Positions 1 through 8,040 of a stretch of 34,654 nt of DNA are shown here, piece by piece. The position numbers were made by a program, and so were the translations under genes. The stretch spans positions 1 through 34,654 of the forward strand of contig JAAZMZ010000068.1 in assembly GCA_012798535.1 (NCBI GenBank). Direction: 5' to 3'. Positions within the stretch are counted from its first letter, which is position 1. Every line of letters begins with the position of its first letter. The notes under the pieces are model-generated. The model saw only the letters and a list, made by a program, of their open reading frames with translations. It was not told where the DNA came from and did no database searches. The stretch is from Leptolinea sp. (GTDB lineage Bacteria > Chloroflexota > Anaerolineae > Anaerolineales > Anaerolineaceae).

Positions 1-62
1 CGGATCGCGCTGACATATCCGCCGGGACCGGCGCCAATAACCACGAGATCATATTCTGTCAT
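1..62 (-). CDS. lpdA: Dihydrolipoyl dehydrogenase, N-terminal fragment (cut by window edge)
   Basis: Only the first 20 or so codons are inside the window. Read from the ATG at 62 on the minus strand they give MTEYDLVVIGAGPGGYVSAI, which has the Rossmann FAD-binding GxGxxG motif followed by Y-x-S/A-A-I, the usual N-terminus of dihydrolipoamide dehydrogenase (E3 of 2-oxoacid dehydrogenase or glycine cleavage complexes). A good ribosome binding site (AGAGGA) lies 5 nt before the ATG. Other pyridine nucleotide-disulfide oxidoreductases, such as mercuric reductase, begin similarly, so the exact enzyme cannot be settled from this fragment. Confidence 0.75.
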   Translation of the reverse strand, partial: MTEYDLVVIGAGPGGYVSAI

Positions 63-286
63 AAGTGTCCTCTTCTACTAAATATTTTTTTCATGAAAGA
101 CCAGTAATAGATACCTGTGAGGATTATACCCATATATTGTTATTGGAAAACAGCCTTCCATGGATAGACTGTATAAGAATTATGATAGAGTCTTTAAAAA
201 TCGAATTATAAATATGGATAATTGGCTAACTTTTTTGGGGAATGGTGAAATATCCGGTCGTTCTCAAGAAGAAAACAGGTGATCCA

Positions 287-1228
287 ATGAAAATACTTGT
301 GTATGGCGCCGGTGTACTGGGAAGCTTCCTTGCCCATGTATTGCATCGTGGGAAAAACAACGTGACTCTTCTGGCACGAGGGAATCGGTTATCTGAATTG
401 CAGGAAAAAGGACTCAATATCCGGCATTACCTTCAATTTCAAACAACGATAGATGACCTCCCAGTGATCGAAAAACTGGTTGTGGATGATGTATATGATT
501 TATGTTTTGTTGTTATGCAGCGCCAGCAGATAGATGAAGTATTGCCTGAGATCGCCTCCTGTACAGGAAGCCGGGATTTTGTCCTTGTAGGTACCAACCT
601 GACCGCAATAGAAACCAGGGCGTTCATAGATCAGAATAGCCCGGTGAAGAAAAATCTGGCATTTGGGTTTCAGACCAGCGGAGGACGCTGTGAACCCGGC
701 CGGGTGATCAGCATCCACACAGGATCTGGATCAATGGTTCTGGGCAGTCTGAGTCCTGATGAAGCTCTATATTCAAGAATCACAAAGGCTTTCGAAAACA
801 CGCGGTATCGTCTGATATTTATGGAAAACATGGATGCCTGGTTGAAATGTCATGCGGCTTTCATTTTGCCAATCGCTTTCGCCTGTTATTATGCAGATGG
901 GGATCTTCGCCGGGTGTCTCGAAATTCAAAGATGTTGAACCTGATGATCGATGCCATTGATGACGCATACCAGATCGTGAAAGCGGCCGGTTATCCGATC
1001 ATACCGCCCGGGAATGATGTGTTATTGCGGAAAAACCGCCCAAGATATTACTGGCTGCTGAAAATTATGGCTGCTACACCCATAGGCCGCCTGGCGGCCA
1101 GTGACCATGCCATGTCTGCCCGGGCTGAAATGTGTCGGTTGTATACCGATTTTTGCCAGCTAAAAACCAAAGCCGATATTAACACGCCAGCGTGGGATGA
1201 GATGGCGAAGTTCATGGATAAGTGCTGA
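287..1228 (+). CDS. Ketopantoate reductase-like (ApbA/PanE family) dehydrogenase
   Basis: A 313-residue protein starting at the ATG at 287, preceded by AGGTGA (277-282). An earlier in-frame ATG at 242 would add 15 residues before the Rossmann strand and is unlikely. The N-terminus MKILVYGAGVLGSFLAHVL holds the NAD(P)-binding GxGxxG, followed by LLARGNR, the typical ApbA basic residue after beta-2 that favours NADPH. Known PanE enzymes reduce 2-dehydropantoate to pantoate in pantothenate/CoA synthesis. The C-terminal half is helical but lacks an easily recognised K-x-x-x-N-x-x-x-N-x-x-x-A catalytic block in its usual form (there is a WLKCHAAFILPIAFA segment at the matching place), so this may be a paralogue acting on another 2-oxo acid. 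It stands alone, divergent from lpdA and convergent with nadB, its stop 4 nt from nadB's. Confidence 0.75.
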   Translation: MKILVYGAGVLGSFLAHVLHRGKNNVTLLARGNRLSELQEKGLNIRHYLQFQTTIDDLPVIEKLVVDDVYDLCFVVMQRQQIDEVLPEIASCTGSRDFVLVGTNLTAIETRAFIDQNSPVKKNLAFGFQTSGGRCEPGRVISIHTGSGSMVLGSLSPDEALYSRITKAFENTRYRLIFMENMDAWLKCHAAFILPIAFACYYADGDLRRVSRNSKMLNLMIDAIDDAYQIVKAAGYPIIPPGNDVLLRKNRPRYYWLLKIMAATPIGRLAASDHAMSARAEMCRLYTDFCQLKTKADINTPAWDEMAKFMDKC

Positions 1229-1232
1229 TCTC

Positions 1233-2870
1233 TCAGATCAGACGGTCGCCTTCATAGGCGTCGGCGGCATCTTCACGGTAATGACAGCCGCGGCTGTGAC
1301 GGTTGTGAAGGGCAGCCTGGGCGATGATCAGGGCGACTTCCACTGCGTTGCGCAGGCCGATCAGTCCATCGCTGAGTCGGGTGGTGCGGTAGAAGGTTTC
1401 GATCTCGTTCCACAGGTGGCGTAGCTCGCGGATGGCGCGTGACAGGCGTTCCTCGCTGCGCGCCAGACCAACGTAATGCCACATGATATTCTGAATGGTC
1501 TGCATATCTCCCTGTATGAGGGCGGAGTCGGCGTCTTCGAACAGGCCGCTTTCATCCCATTGGGGGATTTCATCACGGCCGGGATGTGGTTGTCCGGCCG
1601 TCTCTTTTAACTTCTGACTGATATGCCGCGCGGAACGATCCCCCCACACCAGGCCTTCCAGAAGAGAGGTAGAAGCCAGGCGGTTGGCGCCGTGCAGCCC
1701 GGTGCAGCTGATCTCACCGATGGTATACAGATTTTCGATGTTCGTGCGCCCCCATTCATCGACCAGCACGCCACCGCAGAAGTAATGCGCGGCAGGCACC
1801 ACCGGAATGGGTTCTTTCGTGATGTCGATACCGGCATCAAGACAGGTGGCGTAAATGTTGGGGAAGCGCTCACGGATGGCTGCTGCTTCCATGCGGGTGG
1901 CGATATCCAGCAGAACGTAAGAGTAGCCGTGGGTTTCCATTTGATGGTGGATGGCGCGTGCAACCACATCACGCGGAGCCAGGTCTTTCCACTGAGGGGA
2001 ATAGTCGGCCATGAAAGCCCGCCCATCAGGGGTGAGCAGTACCCCGCCTTCACCGCGCACGGCTTCGCTGATCAGGAAGCCTTCCGCTCCGGGGGCGATC
2101 AAGGTGGTCGGATGGAATTGCACGTATTCCGCGTTGACGATACGTGCTCCGGCGCGGTGCGCCATGGCCAGGCCGTCACCGCGGGCGCCGGCCGGATTCG
2201 AAGTGTTGCGATAAATGCGGCCGATACCCCCGGTGGCCAGAATGGTCATATCCGCCAGATAACGGTGAACCGTGCGCGCTTTGCGGTCGAAAGCGAAGGC
2301 GCCGTGGCAGACCAGCGGATCATACGTCAGAAGTGGGTCACGGGAATGATGCGGGAAGGTGATCAGGTCGACGGCCGTCATGTTGGACAGAATGGTGATA
2401 TTCGGGCAGCGTTTCATGGCATCTACCAGCCCGTTGATGATCGCCAGACCGGTACCGTCGCCCACGTGCAGGATACGCCGCCGGGAATGAGCGGCTTCAC
2501 GGCCATATTCCGGCTCACCGTCCGGCTCACTGTCGAACTGAATGCGGGCTTTATCGATCAAGATTTCCTGCAGCAGCCGGGGGCCTTCTTCGGCCAGGAT
2601 GCGTGCTGCTCTGGGTGAACTGGCGCCGGCTCCGGCGGCCAGCACATCTTTGACCAGCAGATCGGCGTTGTCATCATGGCCGCGCCCGACAATGCCGCCC
2701 TGGGCGTAGCGTGAATTGGATTCGTGTGGATCGGGGTCGCGGGTGATGATCAGCACCTTGCAGGCGGGATCTTCAGCCAGCCGCAGCGCGGCCGTGGCTC
2801 CTGCGATCCCGCTGCCGATGATCAATACATTTGTGGTATCCAGGTGAACTTTTTTCTCAGCCAATGGCAA
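1233..2870 (-). CDS. nadB: L-aspartate oxidase
   Basis: FAD-dependent oxidation of L-aspartate to iminoaspartate, the first step of bacterial de novo NAD synthesis. The protein has about 545 residues, the family's usual size. Visible features are the FAD dinucleotide motif GSGIAGATAAL (residues 19-29), SRYAQGGIV near 53-61, HPTTL in the substrate domain, and GEISCTGLHGANRLASTSLLEG near the end of the FAD domain, all typical of NadB and succinate dehydrogenase flavoproteins. The C-terminus ends in a helical domain with RNAVEVALIIAQAAL. There is no nearby ATG: the first codon is TTG at 2870 or, more likely by spacing, TTG at 2864, which has GGATGA 6 nt upstream. The start lies inside the end of nadA (14-nt overlap), so translation is probably coupled. 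Last gene of the nadC-nadA-nadB operon; its product feeds NadA. Confidence 0.95.
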   Translation of the reverse strand: MPLAEKKVHLDTTNVLIIGSGIAGATAALRLAEDPACKVLIITRDPDPHESNSRYAQGGIVGRGHDDNADLLVKDVLAAGAGASSPRAARILAEEGPRLLQEILIDKARIQFDSEPDGEPEYGREAAHSRRRILHVGDGTGLAIINGLVDAMKRCPNITILSNMTAVDLITFPHHSRDPLLTYDPLVCHGAFAFDRKARTVHRYLADMTILATGGIGRIYRNTSNPAGARGDGLAMAHRAGARIVNAEYVQFHPTTLIAPGAEGFLISEAVRGEGGVLLTPDGRAFMADYSPQWKDLAPRDVVARAIHHQMETHGYSYVLLDIATRMEAAAIRERFPNIYATCLDAGIDITKEPIPVVPAAHYFCGGVLVDEWGRTNIENLYTIGEISCTGLHGANRLASTSLLEGLVWGDRSARHISQKLKETAGQPHPGRDEIPQWDESGLFEDADSALIQGDMQTIQNIMWHYVGLARSEERLSRAIRELRHLWNEIETFYRTTRLSDGLIGLRNAVEVALIIAQAALHNRHSRGCHYREDAADAYEGDRLI

Positions 2871-3888
2871 TCATCCGTTCCACCGCGCGTGCGGCTTTTA
2901 CCCGGATCTCTTCGGGTACATGAATTTCTATTATATTCTCGCGCAGCGAGGCGAGGGTGTTTTCCATGGTGATCTGATTCATGTGCGGGCAGCGTACACT
3001 GCATAGACGCAGCATATTCTTTTCCGGATGGGCGGCGGCGATGTTGTCGCCCATAGAACATTCGGTGAGCAGCAGATATTGTGGAGCACCGGTGTTTTCG
3101 ACATATTTGATCATGGCCATAGTACTGCCCGAATAATCCGAGGCGGCTACCACATCAGGGCTGCATTCCGGGTGCGCCAGAATGAGTACATCTGGGTACT
3201 GTTCGCGAATGGCGCGGATATCTTCAACCGTATACTTCTCATGCACCTCGCAGCGGCCCTTCCAGCCGATCATCTGGTAATCAAGATCCACAGATTTGGA
3301 GGCAGGCAGGGAGAGCGTGGGGTAAATGATATGTTTACCGGTCTCGCGTGCCACGTTGCCTGCCAAAAACTCATCCGGCAGGAAGATGACCGTTTGCGAA
3401 CCCAGTGAATTGACCACGGCCACGGCATTGCCGGATGTGCAGCAGATATCCGATTCGGCTTTAACATCCGCATAGGTGTTTACATAAGTGACCACCGGTA
3501 CACCCGGAAAGCGTTCTTTCAGGGCGCGCACATCGGCAGCGGTGATGCTGGCAGCCAGTGAGCAGCCGGCATCCGATGGCAGCAGTACGGTTTTGGAGGG
3601 ATTCAATATCTTGGCTGTTTCCGCCATGAATTTCACACCGCAGAAGACGATCACGTCCTTATCGGTGGCGGCCGCTTTGCGGCTGAGCTCCAGAGAATCG
3701 CCTACATAGTCAGAGACAGAATGATAAAGGACAGGCTCCATATAATTGTGTCCCAGGATCACCGCGTTGCGCTCCTTTTTAAGGCGGTTGATCTCTACGG
3801 CAATCTCCGCCTTGTAACGGATCTCGCCGTCCGGGACGACATTCCCCACAATTCCTTTGAGACGCTCATACATTTGCTGTACGTTCAT
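2857..3888 (-). CDS. nadA: Quinolinate synthase
   Basis: Condenses iminoaspartate with dihydroxyacetone phosphate to quinolinate using a [4Fe-4S] cluster. The 343-residue length fits the family. Candidate cluster cysteines are C83 (VFCGVKFMAET), C213 (GRCEVHEKYT) and C300 in the C-x-x-x-C-P-H-M block (C296/C300); the spacing resembles the three conserved cysteines of known NadA. Other signature stretches are GHNYMEP (46-52), SDYVGDSLELSR, YVNTYADVKAESD and LAHPECSPDVV. ATG start at 3888 with GAAGGT 9 nt upstream, the binding site lying inside the end of nadC; the two genes are separated by only 3 nt. The order nadC-nadA-nadB puts the enzymes in reverse pathway order. Confidence 0.96.
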   Translation of the reverse strand: MNVQQMYERLKGIVGNVVPDGEIRYKAEIAVEINRLKKERNAVILGHNYMEPVLYHSVSDYVGDSLELSRKAAATDKDVIVFCGVKFMAETAKILNPSKTVLLPSDAGCSLAASITAADVRALKERFPGVPVVTYVNTYADVKAESDICCTSGNAVAVVNSLGSQTVIFLPDEFLAGNVARETGKHIIYPTLSLPASKSVDLDYQMIGWKGRCEVHEKYTVEDIRAIREQYPDVLILAHPECSPDVVAASDYSGSTMAMIKYVENTGAPQYLLLTECSMGDNIAAAHPEKNMLRLCSVRCPHMNQITMENTLASLRENIIEIHVPEEIRVKAARAVERMIAIG

Positions 3889-3891
3889 GCG

Positions 3892-4743
3892 CTATTTACC
3901 TTCATACTTAAAACTAACATCAAAGACGATCACCGAATGGGTGAGCGCTCCGACAGAAATACAATCCACGCCTGTCTCGGCGACGGCGCGCACGTTTCCA
4001 AGGGCGACGTTGCCGGAGGCTTCCAGTTTTGCGCGGCCGTTTACCATTTTCACGGCTTCGCGCATCGTGTCGTTCGACATATTATCCAGCATGATCCACT
4101 CCACACCCAACTCTAGCGCCTCAGAAACATCCGCCAGGGTGCGGGTTTCTACTTCGATCTGCAGACCGCTGGCCGCGGCGCGTGCCATCTGTACGGCCCG
4201 GGTGATAGAACCGGCAAAATCGATGTGGTTATCTTTGATCAAGACCATATCATACAGTGCGTGGCGGTGATTTTGTCCGCCGCCGCGTTTGACGGCCAGC
4301 TTGTCCAGGCTGCGCAGGCCAGGAACGGTTTTACGGGTATCCAGAATGACGGCATGCGTTCCGGCGACGGCCTGTGTGTACATCCCGGTCAGGGTGGCTA
4401 TGCCCGACATGCGCCCCAGGAAGTTGAGGGCGGTGCGTTCTCCGGTCAACAGGGCGCGGGCGGGGCCTTCCACGGAAGCCAGCAGGGCACGGTTTTCCAC
4501 CCGCGCGCCTTCTTTTACATGAGGAGTAAACCTGACCCGCGGGTCGACCATTTCATAGACTGCCTGCGCTACATCCAGCCCGGCGATAATACCGGCCTGT
4601 TTGGCGATAATGCGGCCTTTCATCTCGGCATTTGGTGGGACAATGGCGTTGGTGGTGACATCACCGGGGCCGATGTCTTCCGCCAGCGCATGACGGATGC
4701 AATCCAGGATTTCGGGGGTAATAGCGGATAAAGGCGTGGTCAT
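3892..4743 (-). CDS. nadC: Nicotinate-nucleotide pyrophosphorylase (quinolinate phosphoribosyltransferase)
   Basis: Converts quinolinate and PRPP to nicotinate mononucleotide with CO2 release, completing the de novo branch begun by NadB and NadA. The 283-residue protein shows the family blocks in order: LAEDIGPGDVTT at the N-terminus, GERTALNFLGRMSGIATLT, LDTRKTVPGLRSLDKLAVKRGGGQNHR (PRPP and quinolinate contacts; the R, K and H residues are the known anionic-substrate ligands), DMVLIKDNHI, EVETRTL, WIMLDNMS and EASGNV followed by DCISVGALTHS. First gene of the operon. No clear Shine-Dalgarno site lies before the ATG at 4743; a sigma-A-like promoter is present about 30 nt upstream. Confidence 0.96.
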   Translation of the reverse strand: MTTPLSAITPEILDCIRHALAEDIGPGDVTTNAIVPPNAEMKGRIIAKQAGIIAGLDVAQAVYEMVDPRVRFTPHVKEGARVENRALLASVEGPARALLTGERTALNFLGRMSGIATLTGMYTQAVAGTHAVILDTRKTVPGLRSLDKLAVKRGGGQNHRHALYDMVLIKDNHIDFAGSITRAVQMARAAASGLQIEVETRTLADVSEALELGVEWIMLDNMSNDTMREAVKMVNGRAKLEASGNVALGNVRAVAETGVDCISVGALTHSVIVFDVSFKYEGK

Positions 4744-4775
4744 GATCGGGTTTCCGTTTGGTCAGGAATAATCCG

Positions 4776-4804
4776 AGTATACAATGAACCACTGGCTTTG
4801 GCGA
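4776..4804 (-). promoter_or_regulatory. Candidate promoter of the nadCAB operon
   Basis: On the minus strand a -10 box TATACT (4776-4781, 5 of 6 consensus positions) lies 17 nt downstream of TCGCCA (4799-4804, 4 of 6). The spacing is ideal and the -10 sits 32 nt before the nadC ATG. No recognisable NadR/NrtR operator palindrome was seen in the short leader. Confidence 0.5.
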
Positions 4805-4833
4805 TAGGTTATGTATCGTTGCTCCCATCCCGG

Positions 4834-4864
4834 CCTTCCCCCATATCGAAGATATGGGGGAAGG
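4834..4864. repeat. Perfect 14-bp inverted repeat with 3-nt loop
   Basis: CCTTCCCCCATATC (4834-4847) is followed by GAA and then its exact reverse complement (4851-4864). There is no T-tract on either side, so it is not a standard intrinsic terminator. It could be a REP/MITE-like palindrome, a structured RNA or a protein binding site. Confidence 0.75.
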
Positions 4865-4918
4865 TGCCTGCGATCCAGCATTGTCATGCAATATTTCGAT
4901 GAAGCATTCTCAGAAAAC

Positions 4919-4963
4919 CCTCCTCTAAATCCGTTCTTGGGATTTGGGAGAGGCCGGAGGAGG
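4919..4963. repeat. Imperfect palindrome, possibly a degenerate dispersed repeat
   Basis: Outer arms CCTCCTC (4919-4925) and GAGGAGG (4957-4963) enclose inner arms AAATCC (4927-4932) and GGATTT (4940-4945) with a 7-nt loop; GGGAGAGGCC on the right side is unpaired or can pair alternatively with CCTCT. The pattern resembles the C-rich/G-rich palindromes often scattered in intergenic regions of high-GC Chloroflexota, but that resemblance is from memory only. Confidence 0.5.
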
Positions 4964-5065
4964 CTGTTATGCACGCGATTCGTGTAATGAAGGCCAAATC
5001 AAGCTCGCAAACAGGTGAATGATCAATTAACAGATTCCTCGATTAGTGAGTCAATCCGAATATGC

Positions 5066-5111
5066 AATCAACCCCCTGATTGGGCGATAGGCTGGATCAG
5101 GTTGGTTGATT
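5066..5111. repeat. Bulged inverted repeat downstream of the glycosyltransferase gene
   Basis: AATCAACC (5066-5073) pairs with GGTTGATT (5104-5111) and CCTGAT (5075-5080) with ATCAGG (5096-5101), separated by a 1/2-nt internal loop, giving 14 base pairs around a 15-nt loop. A further TCCGAA (5055-5060) / TTCGGA (5110-5115) pairing is an alternative extension. It lies just past the stop of the minus-strand gene at 5137 and may act as a U-less terminator or mRNA 3' stabiliser. Confidence 0.55.
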
Positions 5112-5136
5112 CGGAGACGTAAATTGATAGTCCCGG

Positions 5137-7065
5137 CTATTTTGAAAACATGGTGAACGGCGGATAAAACATGGGTAATTCGACCGTCTTTTCTTTTTCA
5201 TTAAACTGGAATTTGAGGTTTTCATAGTTGAAACTGGCCTGAACATCAGATATATCCAGTTTCTCCCAGTTGATTATTCCAATACCTTCTTTGGGAAGCT
5301 GGGTTGTCTTGTCATAATCAGGGTAATAATTGACATTCTCATCATGGTAAGCCACCAGGGCATATTCTCCAAATTCAAGGCCATCGATTGGGAAAGTCAT
5401 TTCCGAGCTGGTGAAATTCGCATAATACGAGTGGAAGGGATTCTCATCCATGGGTGCTTTCGCGTAAAGCAGAATAAGCAGATTGCCTGAAGGTTTGAGA
5501 CCGGTGAAATGCAAATTGAGAGATCCCTGTTTTAGATCTGATTCCTTCCCTGTGTAAGAATATTTTGCCGCCGTGAAGTTGAACCTGGCATACGGTTCCT
5601 GGAACACTCTGGCTTGACCGTCGGGTTCCCACCCCTTTATTCCCTTAAGTATTGAGGCGATATTCTTTGTGCTTCCGGTATTACAGTTGATATACCAGAA
5701 GGATTTATGGGTAGCCAGCAACTCTTCCCGTTCGCTGTCCTTGTGCAAGCGCGGTGCCAGTGGTTCAAGGACCTGTTCCCATTGCATTTCGATGCTGTTG
5801 TTGCTGTAATAATGGGTTGCCTGCGGGAAATAATAAAGGGCAGGTCCCATGGAGTATTGCTCGGAGGTGATAATTAAATCCCCGGGTTTTATCTCATCCC
5901 TGAGGTAAGCGGCAACTTCCTTCATTGGATAATTAAAATACTGGGTGTAAATGTCTTTTATCGTGAATGTATTAAGCAGCGCGTAAATGACGAGAGAACT
6001 TATTTGAAGCCATTTGTGTGGCAGCAGGCTGAACCCCAGACTGAGCAACAACAGGAATAATCCGTCGAGAACGATGATGTACCTCTCATAAAAAATTGGA
6101 CGCGAAAATTGCGAGATTATGATTGGAGTAATGAACGTAAAGGCGTAGGTTGCAAGGAGGAAAAAGGCGAATGACTTTTTGTCGTATTCTTTCTCTCTAT
6201 AGACCAAGACCAGACCGATGACTACCACAGTCAGGGAAAGCAAAAGCAGGATCACCATTCCGGATGTCACCGGCGGGAAGATTTCTTTATAGGCGAATGG
6301 CTGGATCAAAGCATTGAAAATGCCTTCGAGTGAAACAGAACTTACCCAGAAACCTTTACTGACATTCTGGATCTGTTGCAGCAATACCCGGATCCATGGA
6401 ATGTACCCAAGACAGACAATCGATGCCATGGTGAAATATGACTTAAGGCGGCTCCGGTTTTTCAACAATATCCAGACAAAAAGGAACAGGTTCGCAAAAA
6501 AAGCGGCTATCAATCCGTAATAATGAAGATAAGCTGAAGACAGGCTGAACAGTCCAAATAACACCCAATCGTTTGATTTATTGTCCCTCACAGCCAAAAA
6601 ACCAAATAATGCACAGGCAGTCACGCTGAAATTTGTGAGACTGTACATCCTGGCTTCGTGCGCATAGATCAGGATTACCGGAGTTAGAAGTGTCAGACCG
6701 GAAAACAATAAAGCGGTCTTATTGCCCAGTATCCGGCGCACCGGGCCTGCTCCAAGCGCCACCAATCCTATGGCGCCAAGCACGGACGGCAGGCGTAGAG
6801 CCCAGGCGGAATTGCCAAAAACCGAAACCGCCAGGTGTAACAGCAGATAGTAAAGAGGAGGATGGTTATCTGTGGGTATGAAATGCATGATTTCTGAGGA
6901 GGTATGTTCAGCCATAAACGCAGAAAATGCTTCATCCCACCATATGGATTCATGAGAGATACCTGTGAAATAGACCAGAAAAGATGCAAAAATGATAATG
7001 CACCACCAGAATTGTGGTTTGGTTAAAAATGAGTATTTTCGATTTTCCATTTTTCTCTCTACCAT
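5137..7065 (-). CDS. GT-C fold membrane glycosyltransferase (GT39/PMT-like)
   Basis: A 642-residue polytopic membrane protein. After one N-terminal membrane helix it has IWWDEAFSAF (residues 41-50), whose Asp-Glu pair matches the first-loop catalytic acid of GT-C glycosyltransferases (dolichyl/polyprenyl-phosphate sugar:protein transferases and ArnT-like enzymes), then DNHPPLYYLLLH (66-77), the second loop motif of this family, and about nine to ten further hydrophobic helices to about residue 380. The remaining 260 residues are a soluble, presumably extracytoplasmic domain. Family members move a sugar from a lipid-phosphate carrier to protein or lipid outside the membrane; the substrate here is unknown. 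Start is uncertain: ATG 7065 has GGTGAT upstream; ATG 7050 (five codons in) has GAGAG upstream and gives MENRKYSFLTK. It is a single gene between two non-coding gaps. Confidence 0.85.
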   Translation of the reverse strand: MVERKMENRKYSFLTKPQFWWCIIIFASFLVYFTGISHESIWWDEAFSAFMAEHTSSEIMHFIPTDNHPPLYYLLLHLAVSVFGNSAWALRLPSVLGAIGLVALGAGPVRRILGNKTALLFSGLTLLTPVILIYAHEARMYSLTNFSVTACALFGFLAVRDNKSNDWVLFGLFSLSSAYLHYYGLIAAFFANLFLFVWILLKNRSRLKSYFTMASIVCLGYIPWIRVLLQQIQNVSKGFWVSSVSLEGIFNALIQPFAYKEIFPPVTSGMVILLLLSLTVVVIGLVLVYREKEYDKKSFAFFLLATYAFTFITPIIISQFSRPIFYERYIIVLDGLFLLLLSLGFSLLPHKWLQISSLVIYALLNTFTIKDIYTQYFNYPMKEVAAYLRDEIKPGDLIITSEQYSMGPALYYFPQATHYYSNNSIEMQWEQVLEPLAPRLHKDSEREELLATHKSFWYINCNTGSTKNIASILKGIKGWEPDGQARVFQEPYARFNFTAAKYSYTGKESDLKQGSLNLHFTGLKPSGNLLILLYAKAPMDENPFHSYYANFTSSEMTFPIDGLEFGEYALVAYHDENVNYYPDYDKTTQLPKEGIGIINWEKLDISDVQASFNYENLKFQFNEKEKTVELPMFYPPFTMFSK

Positions 7066-7231
7066 GCGATCACCGATGATTTTCAGGTCTTATTTCGCCC
7101 CTTAATGGCATTTTAAAGAAGAATATCAAATATCAATTATATACATAACAAAGAATTTTTATTCAACTTAGCTGATCTGAAATATGTTTATCCTTTATCT
7201 TCCCAAAATGGTGGAAATTTCTGGACACACG

Positions 7232-7256
7232 ATAAAGAAGGCAGCGACTTCTTTAT
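7232..7256 (-). terminator. Weak terminator-like hairpin after the lipoprotein gene
   Basis: ATAAAGAAG (7232-7240) and CTTCTTTAT (7248-7256) form a perfect 9-bp stem with a 7-nt loop, 8 nt past the stop of the minus-strand lipoprotein gene. The stem is AT-rich and the descending arm itself ends in UUUAU, but a separate long U-tract is missing, so termination would be modest. Confidence 0.4.
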
Positions 7257-7263
7257 GCACCGA

Positions 7264-8040
7264 TCAATGTTTATCCGATTTTATCCAATCAGTTTTGTAA
7301 TTCAATTTGTTTTCAGCGGTCCTGTAGAACTTCACAAAACGTATCTCACTATTCCCATCCATGCCGTGGATTTTTCCTCGTAGCGTCAGTCTTTTGTTTT
7401 CACGATCAACAAACATATTTGCATAGGAATCCATTTTCCCCATTTTCCAGACATTCACCTGAAACGTATTTTTATCTTCAAAAAGCTTTGTGTCAGTTCT
7501 TGCGTTAGACCAGTGAGCCAGGACAAGTTCATACTCAACTCCCGGGATGTCAATATAATGATACTGATCAGGCATTCCGGTTGATACCTTGCCATCGACG
7601 TTGATCATCGCTCCCCAGAAATATTCCAGGTTACTGAATCCGCGAAGATTGATGGTGATATATTCGGGAATTTCTTGATCGCGCATAACCGCCACAAAAG
7701 TCTCATCCGGGCAGAGAAATCCCTCGAAATGCATTCCCGACTGAAAAGATGACCATGTAGCCACATAGGGAGCGCTTTCTTCACATTCCGTATTGGGCCA
7801 CGGCGTGGCTGATGGTAGGGCTGTGACCGTCTGTGTGGGTGGAAGAGTTTCTGTTGGTGTAACCGTGAAAGTCGCCGACGGTTGGAGAGTAAGTGTGGCG
7901 GTTGATGTTGTTGTGGCGGCAGGTGTAAGACCGGTTGTTGGTGTGGAAGATTGTGTTGTCGGTAAAGCTGCCTGATCACAACCACACAGCATGAATACAC
8001 ATATACTGACATAGAGTAATAACAGCTTTCCTATTTTCAT
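7264..8040 (-). CDS. Secreted lipoprotein with Thr/Pro/Ser-rich linker, function unknown
   Basis: 258 residues. The N-terminus has two basic residues, a hydrophobic stretch and a lipobox L-C-G-C with the lipidated Cys at about residue 21. Residues 25-80 are a low-complexity linker of Thr, Pro, Ser and Ala, a spacer common in exported Chloroflexota proteins. The remaining 180 residues form a globular domain (from NTECEESAPYVATW to the C-terminus) that I do not recognise. It contains two or three Cys, many aromatic residues and beta-rich segments, so it may bind a ligand at the cell surface. Its ATG overlaps the folP stop by 4 nt, so it is probably translated with the folate genes, but nothing in it suggests a folate role. 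Confidence 0.8.
   Translation of the reverse strand: MKIGKLLLLYVSICVFMLCGCDQAALPTTQSSTPTTGLTPAATTTSTATLTLQPSATFTVTPTETLPPTQTVTALPSATPWPNTECEESAPYVATWSSFQSGMHFEGFLCPDETFVAVMRDQEIPEYITINLRGFSNLEYFWGAMINVDGKVSTGMPDQYHYIDIPGVEYELVLAHWSNARTDTKLFEDKNTFQVNVWKMGKMDSYANMFVDRENKRLTLRGKIHGMDGNSEIRFVKFYRTAENKLNYKTDWIKSDKH

Larger units (their letters stand above)
4744..5136. other. Non-coding intergenic region with three inverted repeats
   Basis: 393 nt between the end of the glycosyltransferase gene and the nadCAB operon. Apart from the nadC promoter I see no convincing coding sequence. The two short minus-strand ORFs here lack binding sites and cross the hairpins. The stretch holds three separate potential stem-loops (annotated individually), none followed by a clear U-tract in either direction, so simple terminators do not explain it. 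Confidence 0.6.

Noticed and set aside
1623..2618. 331-codon open frame on the plus strand
   Set aside because: It is exactly antisense to nadB, which has full family motifs; GC-rich genes commonly leave long open frames on the opposite strand, and the translation resembles no family.
7264..8000. Reading the Thr/Pro linker DNA of the lipoproteins as tandem DNA repeats
   Set aside because: The repeats are at the protein level (Thr, Pro, Ser codons mixed); no exact DNA unit recurs, so no microsatellite or CRISPR-like array is present.
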